A DNA stretch of 64,000 nucleotides from Tropicimonas sediminicola (GTDB lineage Bacteria; Pseudomonadota; Alphaproteobacteria; Rhodobacterales; Rhodobacteraceae): positions 496,001-560,000 of the forward strand of contig NZ_FZOY01000001.1 of the NCBI RefSeq assembly GCF_900188335.1, in the 5' to 3' direction. A program made the translations under genes and the position numbers. Shown in pieces: positions 25,413-33,568 of this stretch (positions within the stretch are counted from its first letter, which is position 1; each line of letters starts with the position of its first letter). The notes under the pieces were generated by a model. It made no database searches, was not told the DNA's origin, and saw nothing but the letters and a program-made list of their open reading frames with translations.

Positions 25413-26903
25413 GTGACGTCTCTTGCAATTTCCACCACCAGAGAGCCCGGCCGTGCGGCCATCGCCCGGATCTCGGGCGGCGTGCTTCTGGCCCTGACAC
25501 TTCTGGTCGCGCAGGCTGTCGGCGCCCACGCGCGCGGCGCGCCGGAGAGTTTCGCGGACCTGGCCCAGAAGGTCAGCCCCGCGGTCGTGAACATCACCAC
25601 CGCGACGACGGTCGCAACCATCGGCAGCCCGCATGGCGATACCCCGGTCGTGCCCGAGGGATCTCCCTTCGAGGATTTCTTCCGTGACTTCATGGAGCGC
25701 AACGGCCCTGGCGACGCGCCGAGCCGCCCGCGCCGCTCCTCGGCCCTCGGCTCCGGCTTCGTGATCTCCGAAGACGGGTTCATCGTGACCAACAACCACG
25801 TCATCGAGAAGGCCGACGAGATCACCATCGAGTTCTATTCCGGCGAAGAGCTGCCGGCCGAGGTGATCGGTACCGACCCGAACACCGACCTCGCGCTCCT
25901 CAAGGTCGAGACCGACGAGCCGCTGCCCTTCGTCTCCTGGGGCAATTCGGATGAATCCCGCGTGGGCGACTGGGTGATGGCCATGGGCAACCCGCTCGGC
26001 CAGGGGTTCTCGGTCTCCGCCGGGATCGTCTCGGCCCGCGGCCGTGCCCTGTCCGGCAGCTATGACGACTTCATCCAGACCGACGCCGCGATCAACCGCG
26101 GCAACTCCGGCGGCCCGCTGTTCAACATGAACGGCGACGTGATCGGTGTGAACACCGCGATCCTGTCGCCCAACGGCGGCTCCATCGGCATCGGTTTCGC
26201 CATGTCGAGCCGGGTGGCGCAGAACGTCATTGCGCAACTCGAGCAGTATGGCGAGACCCGCCGTGGCTGGCTCGGCGTGCGCATCCAGGACGTGACCGAC
26301 GACGTCGCCGAGGCCATGGGGCTCGAGGAAGCCCGCGGCGCGCTGGTGACGGACGTGCCCGAGGGGCCGGCAGCGGAAGCGGGCGTCCTGTCCGGTGACG
26401 TGATCCTCAGCTTCGACGGCGTCGACGTCGAGGACACCCGCGGGCTGGTGCGTCAGGTCGGCAATTCCGAGATCGGCAAGTCGGTCCGGATGATGGTCTA
26501 TCGTGACGGCAAGACCGAGACCCTGCTGGTGACGCTTGGCCGCCGCGAGACTGCCGAGGGGGCCGTTCCCGCCATCGCCGAGGCGCCCGATGCGGAGCCG
26601 CAGGACGCGGAGATCCTTGGCCTGACGATCACGGCAGTTACCGACGAGCTTGCCGCCGAAATGGACCTCGGCAGCGACGCTTCCGGCCTGCTGGTCAAGG
26701 AAGTCGACGAGATGAGCGAGGCCTATGAAAAGGGCCTTCGCGCCGGCGACATCATCACCCAGGCCGGCCAGATAGAAGTCGCGTCGATCCAGGACATGGA
26801 GGACCGCCTTCAGGAGGCCCGCGACGCCGGGCGCCGGTCGATCCTCCTGCTGGTGCGCCGCGCCGGCGAGCCGCGGTTCGTCGCGCTCAACGTCGAGCAG
26901 TAA
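25413..26903 (+). CDS. degP: Do-family periplasmic serine protease (DegP/DegQ-like)
   Basis: A 496-residue HtrA-type protease. A long signal peptide ends near AHA at residue 40. The trypsin-like domain carries His129 (TNNHVIEK), Asp159 (PNTDLALLK) and Ser232 (NRGNSGGPL), so the catalytic triad is intact; two PDZ domains follow (about 270-370 and 395-490). It degrades or refolds damaged envelope proteins. The start is GTG at 25413 with AAGGA seven bases upstream; an upstream ATG-like extension is less likely. A 283-base leader separates it from DUF2065, so it may have its own stress promoter. A strong terminator follows. Confidence 0.92.
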   Translation: MTSLAISTTREPGRAAIARISGGVLLALTLLVAQAVGAHARGAPESFADLAQKVSPAVVNITTATTVATIGSPHGDTPVVPEGSPFEDFFRDFMERNGPGDAPSRPRRSSALGSGFVISEDGFIVTNNHVIEKADEITIEFYSGEELPAEVIGTDPNTDLALLKVETDEPLPFVSWGNSDESRVGDWVMAMGNPLGQGFSVSAGIVSARGRALSGSYDDFIQTDAAINRGNSGGPLFNMNGDVIGVNTAILSPNGGSIGIGFAMSSRVAQNVIAQLEQYGETRRGWLGVRIQDVTDDVAEAMGLEEARGALVTDVPEGPAAEAGVLSGDVILSFDGVDVEDTRGLVRQVGNSEIGKSVRMMVYRDGKTETLLVTLGRRETAEGAVPAIAEAPDAEPQDAEILGLTITAVTDELAAEMDLGSDASGLLVKEVDEMSEAYEKGLRAGDIITQAGQIEVASIQDMEDRLQEARDAGRRSILLLVRRAGEPRFVALNVEQ

Positions 26904-26934
26904 TTCCGCCACTTTTTCTTAGCGCTGAACACAA

Positions 26935-26971
26935 GGGCGCCGGCAGCAAATGCCGGCGCCCTTTCCTTTTC
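26935..26971 (+). terminator. Rho-independent terminator after degP
   Basis: GGGCGCCGGCA (26935-26945) pairs perfectly with TGCCGGCGCCC (26951-26961) across a 5-base loop and is followed by TTTCCTTTT. It lies 31 bases after the protease stop. Confidence 0.9.
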
Positions 26972-27291
26972 CCAGCCGCCTCGCGCCCTCGTCTGGTATT
27001 CTCGGTGACCTGGTTCTCCGAGGCACCGCGGCCGGACGTCCTTGCTTGCCTCGTTCATGTATCGAGGGCGGGCGAGGGAGCGGAACTGGAGGGTTGGGAA
27101 TTGTAGAGTGCCCCGGTGTTTGCCCGTGCCGCATTACAGGTCGGGGGGCGGAGGATCCCGTGGGGCATCCAGATGAATGGAGCGCGCCTTCGGCGTGAGG
27201 GTGTTCAGATTCGCCACCCATGGCTTGTTGCGGACGGGGGATCGACGCCAGCCTTTCAGATCATCGCCTGGCAGAAGCGCGAAGGCAGCCG
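26972..27291. other. Gene-less stretch between two convergent terminators
   Basis: About 320 bases between the degP terminator and the terminator of the convergent gene. Short open frames exist on both strands, but none has a ribosome site or family-like sequence. I see no repeat, RNA or operator here. Confidence 0.5.
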
Positions 27292-27327
27292 CATAAAGAA
27301 AGAGCGCCGGCAATCATTGCCGGCGCC
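27292..27327 (-). terminator. Rho-independent terminator of the triplicated-module gene
   Basis: On the minus strand GCGCCGGCAAT (27326-27316) pairs with ATTGCCGGCGC (27314-27304) with a very short loop and is followed by TCTTTCTTTAT. It lies just after the stop of the convergent secreted-protein gene. Confidence 0.8.
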
Positions 27328-27363
27328 CTGTGTCGAGAGGAGGTCGTGTGTGCTGCCGAGGAA

Positions 27364-27906
27364 TTACCCGGCATTCTGCAGGATGTAGCGCACTTCGGCC
27401 TGGTCACCTTCTTCCTTGGCGTTCTTGAGCTGGACCAGCTCGGCGGTGGTGAAGTCGGCGGGGTTCACGTCGAGCGACTCGGCCAGCTGCAGGTGGCCCG
27501 CGGAGAACGAGCTGTTGCGGGTCGAGAAGGTCGCGCCGTCGAAGTTGGCGTCAGAACCATTGTCCTTCAGGTAGTCGACGCGGGTCTGATCCTGCTCCTC
27601 GATGGATTTGCGAAGTTCGACCAGCTCGTTCGTCGAGTAGGCGGCCGGGTTCACACCCAGCGACTCGGCGAGTTGCACGTGGCCGGCAGCGGTCCGGTCG
27701 TCGGCGGAAGTGTCGGTGAGGTTGCCGGCGAGGATGGAGTCGACGACTTTCCATTCACCGTTTTCCTGGGCGGCGATCAGCGTGACGAGTTCGTTGGTCG
27801 TGTAGACGCCGGGCTCGACGCCGGCGGCGGCGGCCAGTTGGTCGGAAGCCAGAACCGGGGAGGCAACGGCGAGGGCGATGGCGGTGGTCAGTGCAAAGCG
27901 TTTCAT
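27364..27906 (-). CDS. Secreted protein with three tandem copies of an unrecognised ~40-residue module
   Basis: A 180-residue protein with a Sec signal peptide at 1-20 (LAVASPVLA). The mature part holds three copies of one module at about 23-60, 76-116 and 138-178. The shared pattern is QLA-x3-(G/D)V-(N/E)P-x3-(T/S)T-x-ELV-x-L, followed by an acidic helix ending near a D-x-I/L or R-x-I-L segment. Copies 2 and 3 each begin with AGH-x-QLAES. The copies are joined by Asp/Ser/Thr-rich linkers. The start ATG at 27904-27906 has GGAAGGGAAAAC before it. No family is recognised; each module looks like a helical hairpin. A terminator follows, and the gene has a long leader containing a dyad. Confidence 0.8.
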   Translation of the reverse strand: MKRFALTTAIALAVASPVLASDQLAAAAGVEPGVYTTNELVTLIAAQENGEWKVVDSILAGNLTDTSADDRTAAGHVQLAESLGVNPAAYSTNELVELRKSIEEQDQTRVDYLKDNGSDANFDGATFSTRNSSFSAGHLQLAESLDVNPADFTTAELVQLKNAKEEGDQAEVRYILQNAG

Positions 27907-28285
27907 TGTTTTCCCTTCCTTGGGGTCGTCTGAGTTTCTCGTTTCAGTTTCGCCGGCGGTGTCGTCGCTGGCTGTGAACCCGAGATGGGGGACGCCCTGG
28001 AAATTCGGAAGTCTGAGAAATTTGAGAGACTTCTGTGCATGGGGGCACATCACGGACGCTCGATTGCCCTTGTCAGAGTCGTCGCGCTCACAGTGTCCAT
28101 GTTTCGGGGCATTTCGCCGGGGTAGGCTTTGGAAAAGAAGGGGTTTTCCCCGGTGCTTCAGCAAGGTTCCCGCACGGCACCTCAAGAAAAAGAGAGTGCA
28201 GTTGCCCGAATTTTTTTCGTTCGGGGGTCTTGTAGGGCCGGATTTCCGCTTCTGAGCGCTTGCTTCCGCGGTTTTTGCACAGGCC
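27907..28285. other. Non-coding leader/intergenic region
   Basis: About 380 bases without a gene. It contains an inverted repeat GAAGTCT (28008-28014) / AGACTTC (28027-28033) around an AAATTT centre, a GGGG-TTTT-CCCC motif at 28139-28150, and CCCGAA/TTCGGG arms near 28206-28226 around a T-run. The first lies in the probable leader or promoter of the triplicated-module gene; the others may serve as a weak terminator for the lipoprotein gene. Confidence 0.4.
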
Positions 28286-28840
28286 TCAGCCGGCGGTTTC
28301 GTCGGCCTCGGGCGCATCTATGGTGACGAGGCCGAGGCGACGGGCCGCGGCGAGCGAGAGGACCGAGCTGTCCAGGCCGAGCGGTTGCTGAAAACGTCGG
28401 ATGGCGTCGCGCGTCTCCGCGTCGAGCGAGCCCGTGATTTGCCCACCGAAGAGGCCGCGCGCGGCAAGAGCCCGCTGAAGCGTCGCCACGTTGTCCGGGG
28501 TCAGCGAGGCGGGACAGGGCGTCTCGAACCACAGTTCGCGGCGTGGTTCGGCGATCTCCTGTCGGCTCCGCGTCGCGGTGACGGCAGGGACAAGGATCTC
28601 GTCGCCGGCTCCAGGCTCTGCCGGGGTGAGGACGACCTCTTCGGTGATCGTCTCCAGCGTGGCCGGGATCTCCTCGAGGCCCCAACAGGTGCCGGGGGCG
28701 GCGTTCTCCGGACCTTCGGCACCGAAGGAGGCGATCTGTGGCGATCCGTCCAGCGGGTCGATCACGGGCTGCCGGCCGGTCGGCGCGCAGGCCGCCATCA
28801 GGAGTGCGCCCACTATATAGAAGCGGAAGGGCTGGAACAT
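28286..28840 (-). CDS. Lipoprotein with C-terminal peptidoglycan-binding-like domain
   Basis: A 184-residue protein with an N-terminal lipoprotein signal ending in a lipobox (GALLMAAC, Cys18). The C-terminal 75 residues (TPDNVATLQRALAARGLFGGQITGSLDAETRDAIRRFQQPLGL) match a PG_binding_1-type peptidoglycan-binding domain. The central part is Glu/Pro-rich. It is expected to be anchored in the outer membrane and to touch the cell wall. It starts at ATG 28838-28840. The gene upstream on the same strand is the DnaE2-tail gene, about 137 bases away, so co-transcription under the LexA box is possible but not shown. Confidence 0.8.
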   Translation of the reverse strand: MFQPFRFYIVGALLMAACAPTGRQPVIDPLDGSPQIASFGAEGPENAAPGTCWGLEEIPATLETITEEVVLTPAEPGAGDEILVPAVTATRSRQEIAEPRRELWFETPCPASLTPDNVATLQRALAARGLFGGQITGSLDAETRDAIRRFQQPLGLDSSVLSLAAARRLGLVTIDAPEADETAG

Positions 28841-28977
28841 GGGGCGCGGCGCGTGGCTCCCGGCGGCGGCATCTGGACGGAGCGGCAGGCTAGCGGCTTG
28901 GCGTCCGGGAGCAAGCCGATTGCGCGCCTGTTTCCGGGCAATGCCGAGAAAACGTGTCGGGTACGGCGCAGACCTGC

Positions 28978-29379
28978 TCAGGGTGTGCCGGCAGGCGCAT
29001 CGGGATCGAAGCCCGGGGTCAGCAGGAGGTCGAGCATCGGCGAGATGTCCTCGATCTGCTCGGCGACCACGTGAACGACCGTCTGCTCCCGCTGCAGCCG
29101 CCCGGTGACCCGCAACAGCCGCCCGGCGATCACGGCGCGGCGATAACGCTCGTAGAGCTTGGCCCAGACCACCACGTTGCAGGTGCCGGTCTCGTCCTCG
29201 AGCGTGAGGAAGATCACTCCCTTGGCGGTTCCGGGCCGCTGCCGCACCAGTACCAGTCCCGCGACCGTGACCCGCGCGCCGTCCGGCGGGCGGTCGAGTT
29301 CGGCCGCCGGAATGCAGGCGGGCGGTCGGGGCCAGCTGTCCGGGTGCGGTGGGGGAGGGTGCGGCAGGCGGTCGGGCAT
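28978..29379 (-). CDS. Stand-alone OB-fold homologous to the C-terminus of error-prone polymerase DnaE2
   Basis: A 133-residue protein. Residues 37-113 ([19 protein letters not shown], then [16 protein letters not shown] and [22 protein letters not shown]) are the OB-fold that closes DnaE2, the ImuC polymerase of SOS mutagenesis. The polymerase, PHP and helix-hairpin-helix parts are absent, as is the terminal HPR...SRDFH segment. Residues 1-30 are Pro/His-rich and unlike DnaE2. The reading frame is intact with normal codon use. A LexA-type box ends two bases before the ATG at 29377-29379. It may be a deletion remnant of an imuA-imuB-dnaE2 cassette or a retained single-stranded-DNA-binding accessory. 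It is divergent from the ferredoxin gene. Confidence 0.75.
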   Translation of the reverse strand: MPDRLPHPPPPHPDSWPRPPACIPAAELDRPPDGARVTVAGLVLVRQRPGTAKGVIFLTLEDETGTCNVVVWAKLYERYRRAVIAGRLLRVTGRLQREQTVVHVVAEQIEDISPMLDLLLTPGFDPDAPAGTP

Positions 29380-29381
29380 GA

Positions 29382-29396
29382 GAACAAGTATCGAAC
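29382..29396 (-). promoter_or_regulatory. LexA (SOS) box, GTTC-N7-GTTC
   Basis: On the minus strand GTTCGATACTTGTTC ends two bases before the ATG of the DnaE2-tail gene. This is a perfect match to the direct-repeat LexA box of Rhodobacter and other alphaproteobacteria. A -35-like TGGACA sits 16 bases upstream of GATACT, so the box overlaps the -10 element and the message would be almost leaderless. Confidence 0.8.
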
Positions 29397-29467
29397 ATTC
29401 GTGCCGCTTGTCCAGCCGGCGTCCCGACTGGCATTGCCGGTGCGGATGGCCTATGTCAGCGGCGTAA

Positions 29468-29823
<356 letters not shown>

Positions 29824-29824
<1 letters not shown>

Positions 29825-30603
29825 TGCGGGCCGGCCGGATCGGCTTCTGCCTTTCCGCTGCCCTTGCGGGGCTCGTTCTTGCCGGCCCCTCGGTGGCCGC
29901 TGTGGGGTGTGCCGAGGGCGATGGCGCCTGGGTGACCCGCGCCTGTTACGACGTTACCCAGCCTGGACGACCCGCCTACGGACATGACGTTTTGGGCGGC
30001 ACGCCCGAGTGGGACACGCTGCGGGTCGAGCTTGGACCGCGGGGGCGTGCCGCGCTCGGCGAGACCGCGATCTCGATGGTCGTTCCCGAGAGCCAGATTA
30101 TCGAGGACATCGCGCCGCGGGTCGCGCAGGTAGACGGCGCCGGGGCACCGGAGGTCGTCATGGTGATCTCCGACCGCAGTCTGGGTGCGCGGCTCGCTGT
30201 GCTGGAGCTGTCGAGCCGAAGGCTGATCGCCACGCCGCCGATCGGGACGCGCAACCGCTGGCTGGCGCCGGTCGGCGTCGCCGATCTCGATGGCGACGGC
30301 GCGGTGGAACTGGCCTATGTGGACCGTCCGCACCTTGCGAGGGTGCTGCGTGTCTGGCGGTATCAGGATGGCGGGCTGGCGCAGGTCGCCGCGGTCGAAG
30401 GCGTGACCAACCACCGGATCGGCGAGAACAGCATCTCCGGCGGCCTGCGGGACTGCGGCAGCGGGCCGGAGATGCTGGTGGCTTCGGCGGATTGGTCACG
30501 GGTGGTGACGGCCACTCTTGCCGGCGGGCAACTGGTGCTTCGGGATCTCGGTCTTCCGGCAACCGGTGCGGGCTTCGCCGCGGCGATGGAGTGCGGGGGC
30601 TAG
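29824..30603 (+). CDS. Exported FG-GAP/VCBS-repeat-like protein
   Basis: A 259-residue protein with a Sec signal peptide (residues 1-25, LVLAGPSVAA). The mature part contains FG-GAP-like beta-propeller turns: PRVAQVDGAGAPEVVMVIS and GVADLDGDGAVELAYVDRP each hold the D-x-D/N-G-D calcium-binding-like loop. It is probably periplasmic. The ATG overlaps the ferredoxin stop by one base, so the two are co-translated. Precise function unknown. It ends directly at dispersed repeat copy C. Confidence 0.8.
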
Positions 30604-30720
30604 GGGCTCCCGCCCGTCGTCGACGCATCGCGGATGCGTCTCCTCCCGTTGGGCCGGGCCGCGCGCAAAGCGCGCGGGACGATCTTTCGGATGAAAGATC
30701 GTGCCTCCGGCGGGGAAATC
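30604..30720 (+). repeat. Dispersed palindromic intergenic repeat, copy C
   Basis: The fullest copy: GGGCTCCCGCC, GCATCGCGGATGC hairpin, CCCGTTGGGCCGGGC, CGCGCGCAAAGCGCGCG hairpin, GATCTTTCGGATGAAAGATC hairpin, then TGCCTCCGGCGGGG. It starts immediately after a stop codon, between convergent genes, and could act as a bidirectional terminator. Confidence 0.85.
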
Positions 30721-30748
30721 TTCAGACAGAAGGCGCTTCCGGGAACGT

Positions 30749-31543
30749 TCAGGTCCGGCGACGTTGCGGTTTCTTCTTCGGAGCGGCGGCGGGCTTGAAC
30801 TCCTTGTCGAGGCCGAGCTGGTCGCGCAGGACCCGGCCCTTGATCTCCTCGACCTCGCCGGGCTTGAGGTCGCCCAGCCGGAAGGGGCCGTAGCTGATGC
30901 GGATCAGCCGGTTGACCACCATGCCGACGGCTTCCATGGCGCGGCGGATTTCGCGGTTGCGCCCCTCGCGGAGGGAGACGGTGACCCAGGCGTTGGCGCC
31001 CTGCTGGCGGTCCAGCGTGACGCCCATTGGCTGGAAGCGTTCGCCTTCGATCACCAGCCCCTTGCGCAGCGGCTCGAAGGTCGCGTCCTCGGGTGCGCCC
31101 TTCATCCGGACCCGGTACTTGCGGACCCAGCCGGTCGACGGCAGTTCCAGCCGGCGTTTGATCGCACCGTCGTTGGTGAGCAGCAGCAGGCCCTCTGAAT
31201 TGAGGTCGAGCCGGCCCACCGACATCACCCGAGGCATCCCCTCGGGGAGGGCGTCGAAGACGGTCTGGCGCCCCTTCTCGTCCTTGGCAGTGGTCACCAG
31301 GCCTGCGGGCTTGTGGTAGAGCCACAGGCGCGGCGGTTCGGCCTCGGCGAGGGCCTGGCCGTCGACCGTGATCCGGTCGGCGGCGGTGACATTGAGCGCG
31401 GGGCTCGAGATGGTGGCGCCGTTCACGGCCACGCGTCCGGCTGCGATCAACGCTTCGGCCTCGCGCCGCGAGGCACGGCCGGAGCGGGCGATCACCTTGG
31501 CGATGCGCTCGCCGTCCTTCGGGGGCTGGGGTGTGTCGGTCAT
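30749..31543 (-). CDS. Pseudouridine synthase, RluB/RsuA family
   Basis: A 264-residue protein with an N-terminal S4 RNA-binding domain (RIAKVIARSGRASRREAEALIAAGRVAVNG) and the RsuA-type catalytic domain; the catalytic Asp is in VGRLDLNSEGLLLLTNDG. It converts uridines to pseudouridine in rRNA, probably 23S, as RluB does. The C-terminal tail is Lys/Arg-rich (KKKPQRRR). The start ATG at 31541-31543 gives MTDTPQPPKDGERIAKVI. It diverges from tadA, 62 bases away. Confidence 0.9.
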   Translation of the reverse strand: MTDTPQPPKDGERIAKVIARSGRASRREAEALIAAGRVAVNGATISSPALNVTAADRITVDGQALAEAEPPRLWLYHKPAGLVTTAKDEKGRQTVFDALPEGMPRVMSVGRLDLNSEGLLLLTNDGAIKRRLELPSTGWVRKYRVRMKGAPEDATFEPLRKGLVIEGERFQPMGVTLDRQQGANAWVTVSLREGRNREIRRAMEAVGMVVNRLIRISYGPFRLGDLKPGEVEEIKGRVLRDQLGLDKEFKPAAAPKKKPQRRRT

Positions 31544-31605
31544 GGCTCCGGATACGCTGGCGCGGCGGGCTGGACAAGGGCGCACGCACAGGGCAGGGGA
31601 GGTCC

Positions 31606-32055
31606 ATGAGCTTTACCAGCCACATGGAGACAGCCCTGCAGGAGGCCCGCGCTGCCGGAGAGCGCGGCGAGGTTCCCGTGGGCGCGGTGGTGGTCGATCC
31701 GTCGGGCCGGGTGGTGGCGCGGGCCGGCAACCGAATGCGGGAACTGCACGACCCGTCTGCCCATGCCGAGGTGCTGGCGATCCGGGCGGCCTGTGCCGCG
31801 GCGGGATCGGAGCGGTTGCCGGGCCATGCGCTCTACGTGACGCTGGAGCCTTGCCCGGCCTGTGCGGCGATCATCTCGGCGGCCCGGATCGCACGACTCT
31901 ATTACGGAGCGTCCGATCCGAAATCGGGTGGCGTGGCGCAGGGGCCGCGGATCTTTACCCATACGCAGGCCCACCACGTGCCCGAGATCTATGACGGGAT
32001 CGCGGCGGAGGAGTCCGAGCGGCTGCTGAAGGCGTTCTTTGCCGCCCGGCGCTGA
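31606..32055 (+). CDS. tadA: tRNA-specific adenosine deaminase
   Basis: A 149-residue cytidine-deaminase-fold protein with the zinc site HAE (His53, Glu55) and PCPAC (Cys83, Cys86). The surrounding GEVPVGAVVVD and NRMRELHDPSAHAEVLAIR match TadA, which makes inosine at the wobble base of tRNA-Arg. Length is normal. GGGGAGG lies just before ATG 31606. It diverges from the pseudouridine synthase and converges on the metallo-hydrolase gene. Confidence 0.92.
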   Translation: MSFTSHMETALQEARAAGERGEVPVGAVVVDPSGRVVARAGNRMRELHDPSAHAEVLAIRAACAAAGSERLPGHALYVTLEPCPACAAIISAARIARLYYGASDPKSGGVAQGPRIFTHTQAHHVPEIYDGIAAEESERLLKAFFAARR

Positions 32056-32066
32056 GCCCGGCCGGA

Positions 32067-32759
32067 TCAGAAGTCCAGCGTCTCCATCACCTCGGGCGTC
32101 TTGACGTCGACGCCGGGCAGGGCGTCCACCAGCGGCTGGGCGGATTGGGCCAGCAGCGGGAAGGTGCGGTAGTGGCACGGGATGACGGTCTTGAAGTCGA
32201 AGAACTTCTTCGCCGCATAGGCGGCGCGCGCCATGTCCATCGTGTAGTGGCCGCCGCAGCAGAGGATGCCGATGTCGGGCGCGTGCAGGTCCGCCATCAC
32301 CGCCATGTCCGCCATCACGTCGGTGTCGCCGGTCACGTAGATCGTGTGGCCCTCGCCGGAGATCATGAAGCCGGCTTCCGAGCCGGCGGGCAGGAGGCCC
32401 TTGCCGGTGAAGTCGATCGAGGCCGAATGGACCGCGTTGACCATCGTCACCTGGACATCGCCGAGCGAGATCGTGCCGCCCTTGCCGAAGCCGATGGCTT
32501 CGACCCCCTCGGCGCCGAGCCAGCTTGCCAGTTCGTGGATGGCGCAGACCGGGATGCCGAGTTCGGTGGCAAGGCCCTGCGCGTCGCCGGCGTGGTCGCC
32601 GTGGCCGTGGGTGAGCAGGATGTGGGTCGCGCCGGCGATGGCCTCGGCCCGCCGGTCGGCGGGAAACACCGGGTTGCCGGTGAACCAGGGATCGACCAGG
32701 AGCACCTGGTCCCCGATCTGGATGCGAAAGCCGGAATGGCCGAGCCAGGTGATCTTCAT
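32067..32759 (-). CDS. Metallo-beta-lactamase fold hydrolase (UPF0173 type)
   Basis: A 230-residue metal-dependent hydrolase. The zinc motif is THGHGDH (His51, His53, Asp55, His56), with VHSASID and VTGDTDVMADM downstream. The start MKITWLGHSGFRIQ and the final HYRTFPLLAQ match UPF0173/YtkL proteins, whose substrates are not established. Cytoplasmic. It converges on tadA with an 11-base gap and diverges from the ceramidase-like gene. Confidence 0.9.
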   Translation of the reverse strand: MKITWLGHSGFRIQIGDQVLLVDPWFTGNPVFPADRRAEAIAGATHILLTHGHGDHAGDAQGLATELGIPVCAIHELASWLGAEGVEAIGFGKGGTISLGDVQVTMVNAVHSASIDFTGKGLLPAGSEAGFMISGEGHTIYVTGDTDVMADMAVMADLHAPDIGILCCGGHYTMDMARAAYAAKKFFDFKTVIPCHYRTFPLLAQSAQPLVDALPGVDVKTPEVMETLDF

Positions 32760-32819
32760 TTGATTCCTCCCGCGATGGACGCCATGTGCCTGGGGCAAGG
32801 GTACTCGGGAGCGGGATGA

Positions 32820-33470
32820 ATGGAAGACTTGTTGCGCCAGGTGGACGGCTATTGCGAGCGCACCGATTTCACCTACTGGTCGGAGCCGGTGAATGCGGTC
32901 ACGAACGCGGCGTTCCTGCTGGCGGCCTGGATCATGTGGCGGCGGCTGCGGGGCGAGGAGGCGCCGCTTGCCCGGGCGCTGGTTCTGGTGCTGGCGGCGA
33001 TCGGGATCGGGTCCTACCTGTTTCATACCCATGCGACGGTCTGGGGCGCGATTGCCGACACCACCCCCATCGGGATATTCATCCTCCTCTACATATATGC
33101 GGCGAACCGGGTGTTCTGGGGCTTGCCTGTGGCCTGGTCCCTGCTGGGCATGGCTGCGTTTGTTCCGTTCGCGGCTCTGACCGTGCCGCTCTTCCAGTCC
33201 TTGCCGTTCTTCGAGGTGTCCGCCGCCTACTGGCCGGTGCCGCTGCTGATCGCCGCCTATGCCGTGGCCTTGCGGTCGCGCGCTCCGGCGACGGCGCGGG
33301 GGCTGGCGATCGGGTCCGGTGTGCTGGCGGTATCGCTCGCGTTCCGTTCGGTCGACGAGGCGATCTGCGCCGGCTTCCCGCTGGGGACGCATTTCCTGTG
33401 GCACCTGCTCAACGCAATGATGCTCGGCTGGATGATCGAAGTGCTGCGGCGGCACGGCGCGCGCGGCTGA
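32820..33470 (+). CDS. Alkaline ceramidase-like membrane hydrolase
   Basis: A 216-residue multi-pass membrane protein of the alkaline ceramidase/PAQR-like superfamily. DGYCERTDFTYWSEPVNAVTNAAF at the N-terminus is the family signature; the zinc-binding-like histidines appear in SYLFHTHATVWG and the terminal HFLWHLLNA (H-x3-H). About seven hydrophobic helices are visible. Possible reactions are amide hydrolysis of a sphingolipid-like or N-acyl lipid; the substrate in this organism is unknown. It ends at dispersed repeat copy D. Confidence 0.8.
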   Translation: MEDLLRQVDGYCERTDFTYWSEPVNAVTNAAFLLAAWIMWRRLRGEEAPLARALVLVLAAIGIGSYLFHTHATVWGAIADTTPIGIFILLYIYAANRVFWGLPVAWSLLGMAAFVPFAALTVPLFQSLPFFEVSAAYWPVPLLIAAYAVALRSRAPATARGLAIGSGVLAVSLAFRSVDEAICAGFPLGTHFLWHLLNAMMLGWMIEVLRRHGARG

Positions 33471-33480
33471 GGCGGCCGGG

Positions 33481-33560
33481 GGGCTCCCGCCAGGGCGCGA
33501 CGCTGGTGCGTCTTGCCCTGTTGGGCGTGGCGCGCGCTGACGCGCGCGGGGCGGTTTTCC
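33481..33560 (+). repeat. Dispersed palindromic intergenic repeat, copy D
   Basis: GGGCTCCCGCC, a GCGACGC/GGTGCGTC stem, CCCTGTTGGGC and CGCGCGCTGACGCGCGCG. It lacks the GATCTTTC hairpin of copies A and C. It lies between convergent genes. Confidence 0.75.
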
Positions 33561-33568
33561 CAGGTTCG

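Noticed and set aside
26972-27291. Short open frames between the two terminators
   Set aside because: No ribosome site, no recognisable sequence and bounded by terminators of the flanking genes.
28139-28150. GGGG-TTTT-CCCC as a strong terminator
   Set aside because: The stem is only four base pairs; kept only as a possible weak element in the description of the region.
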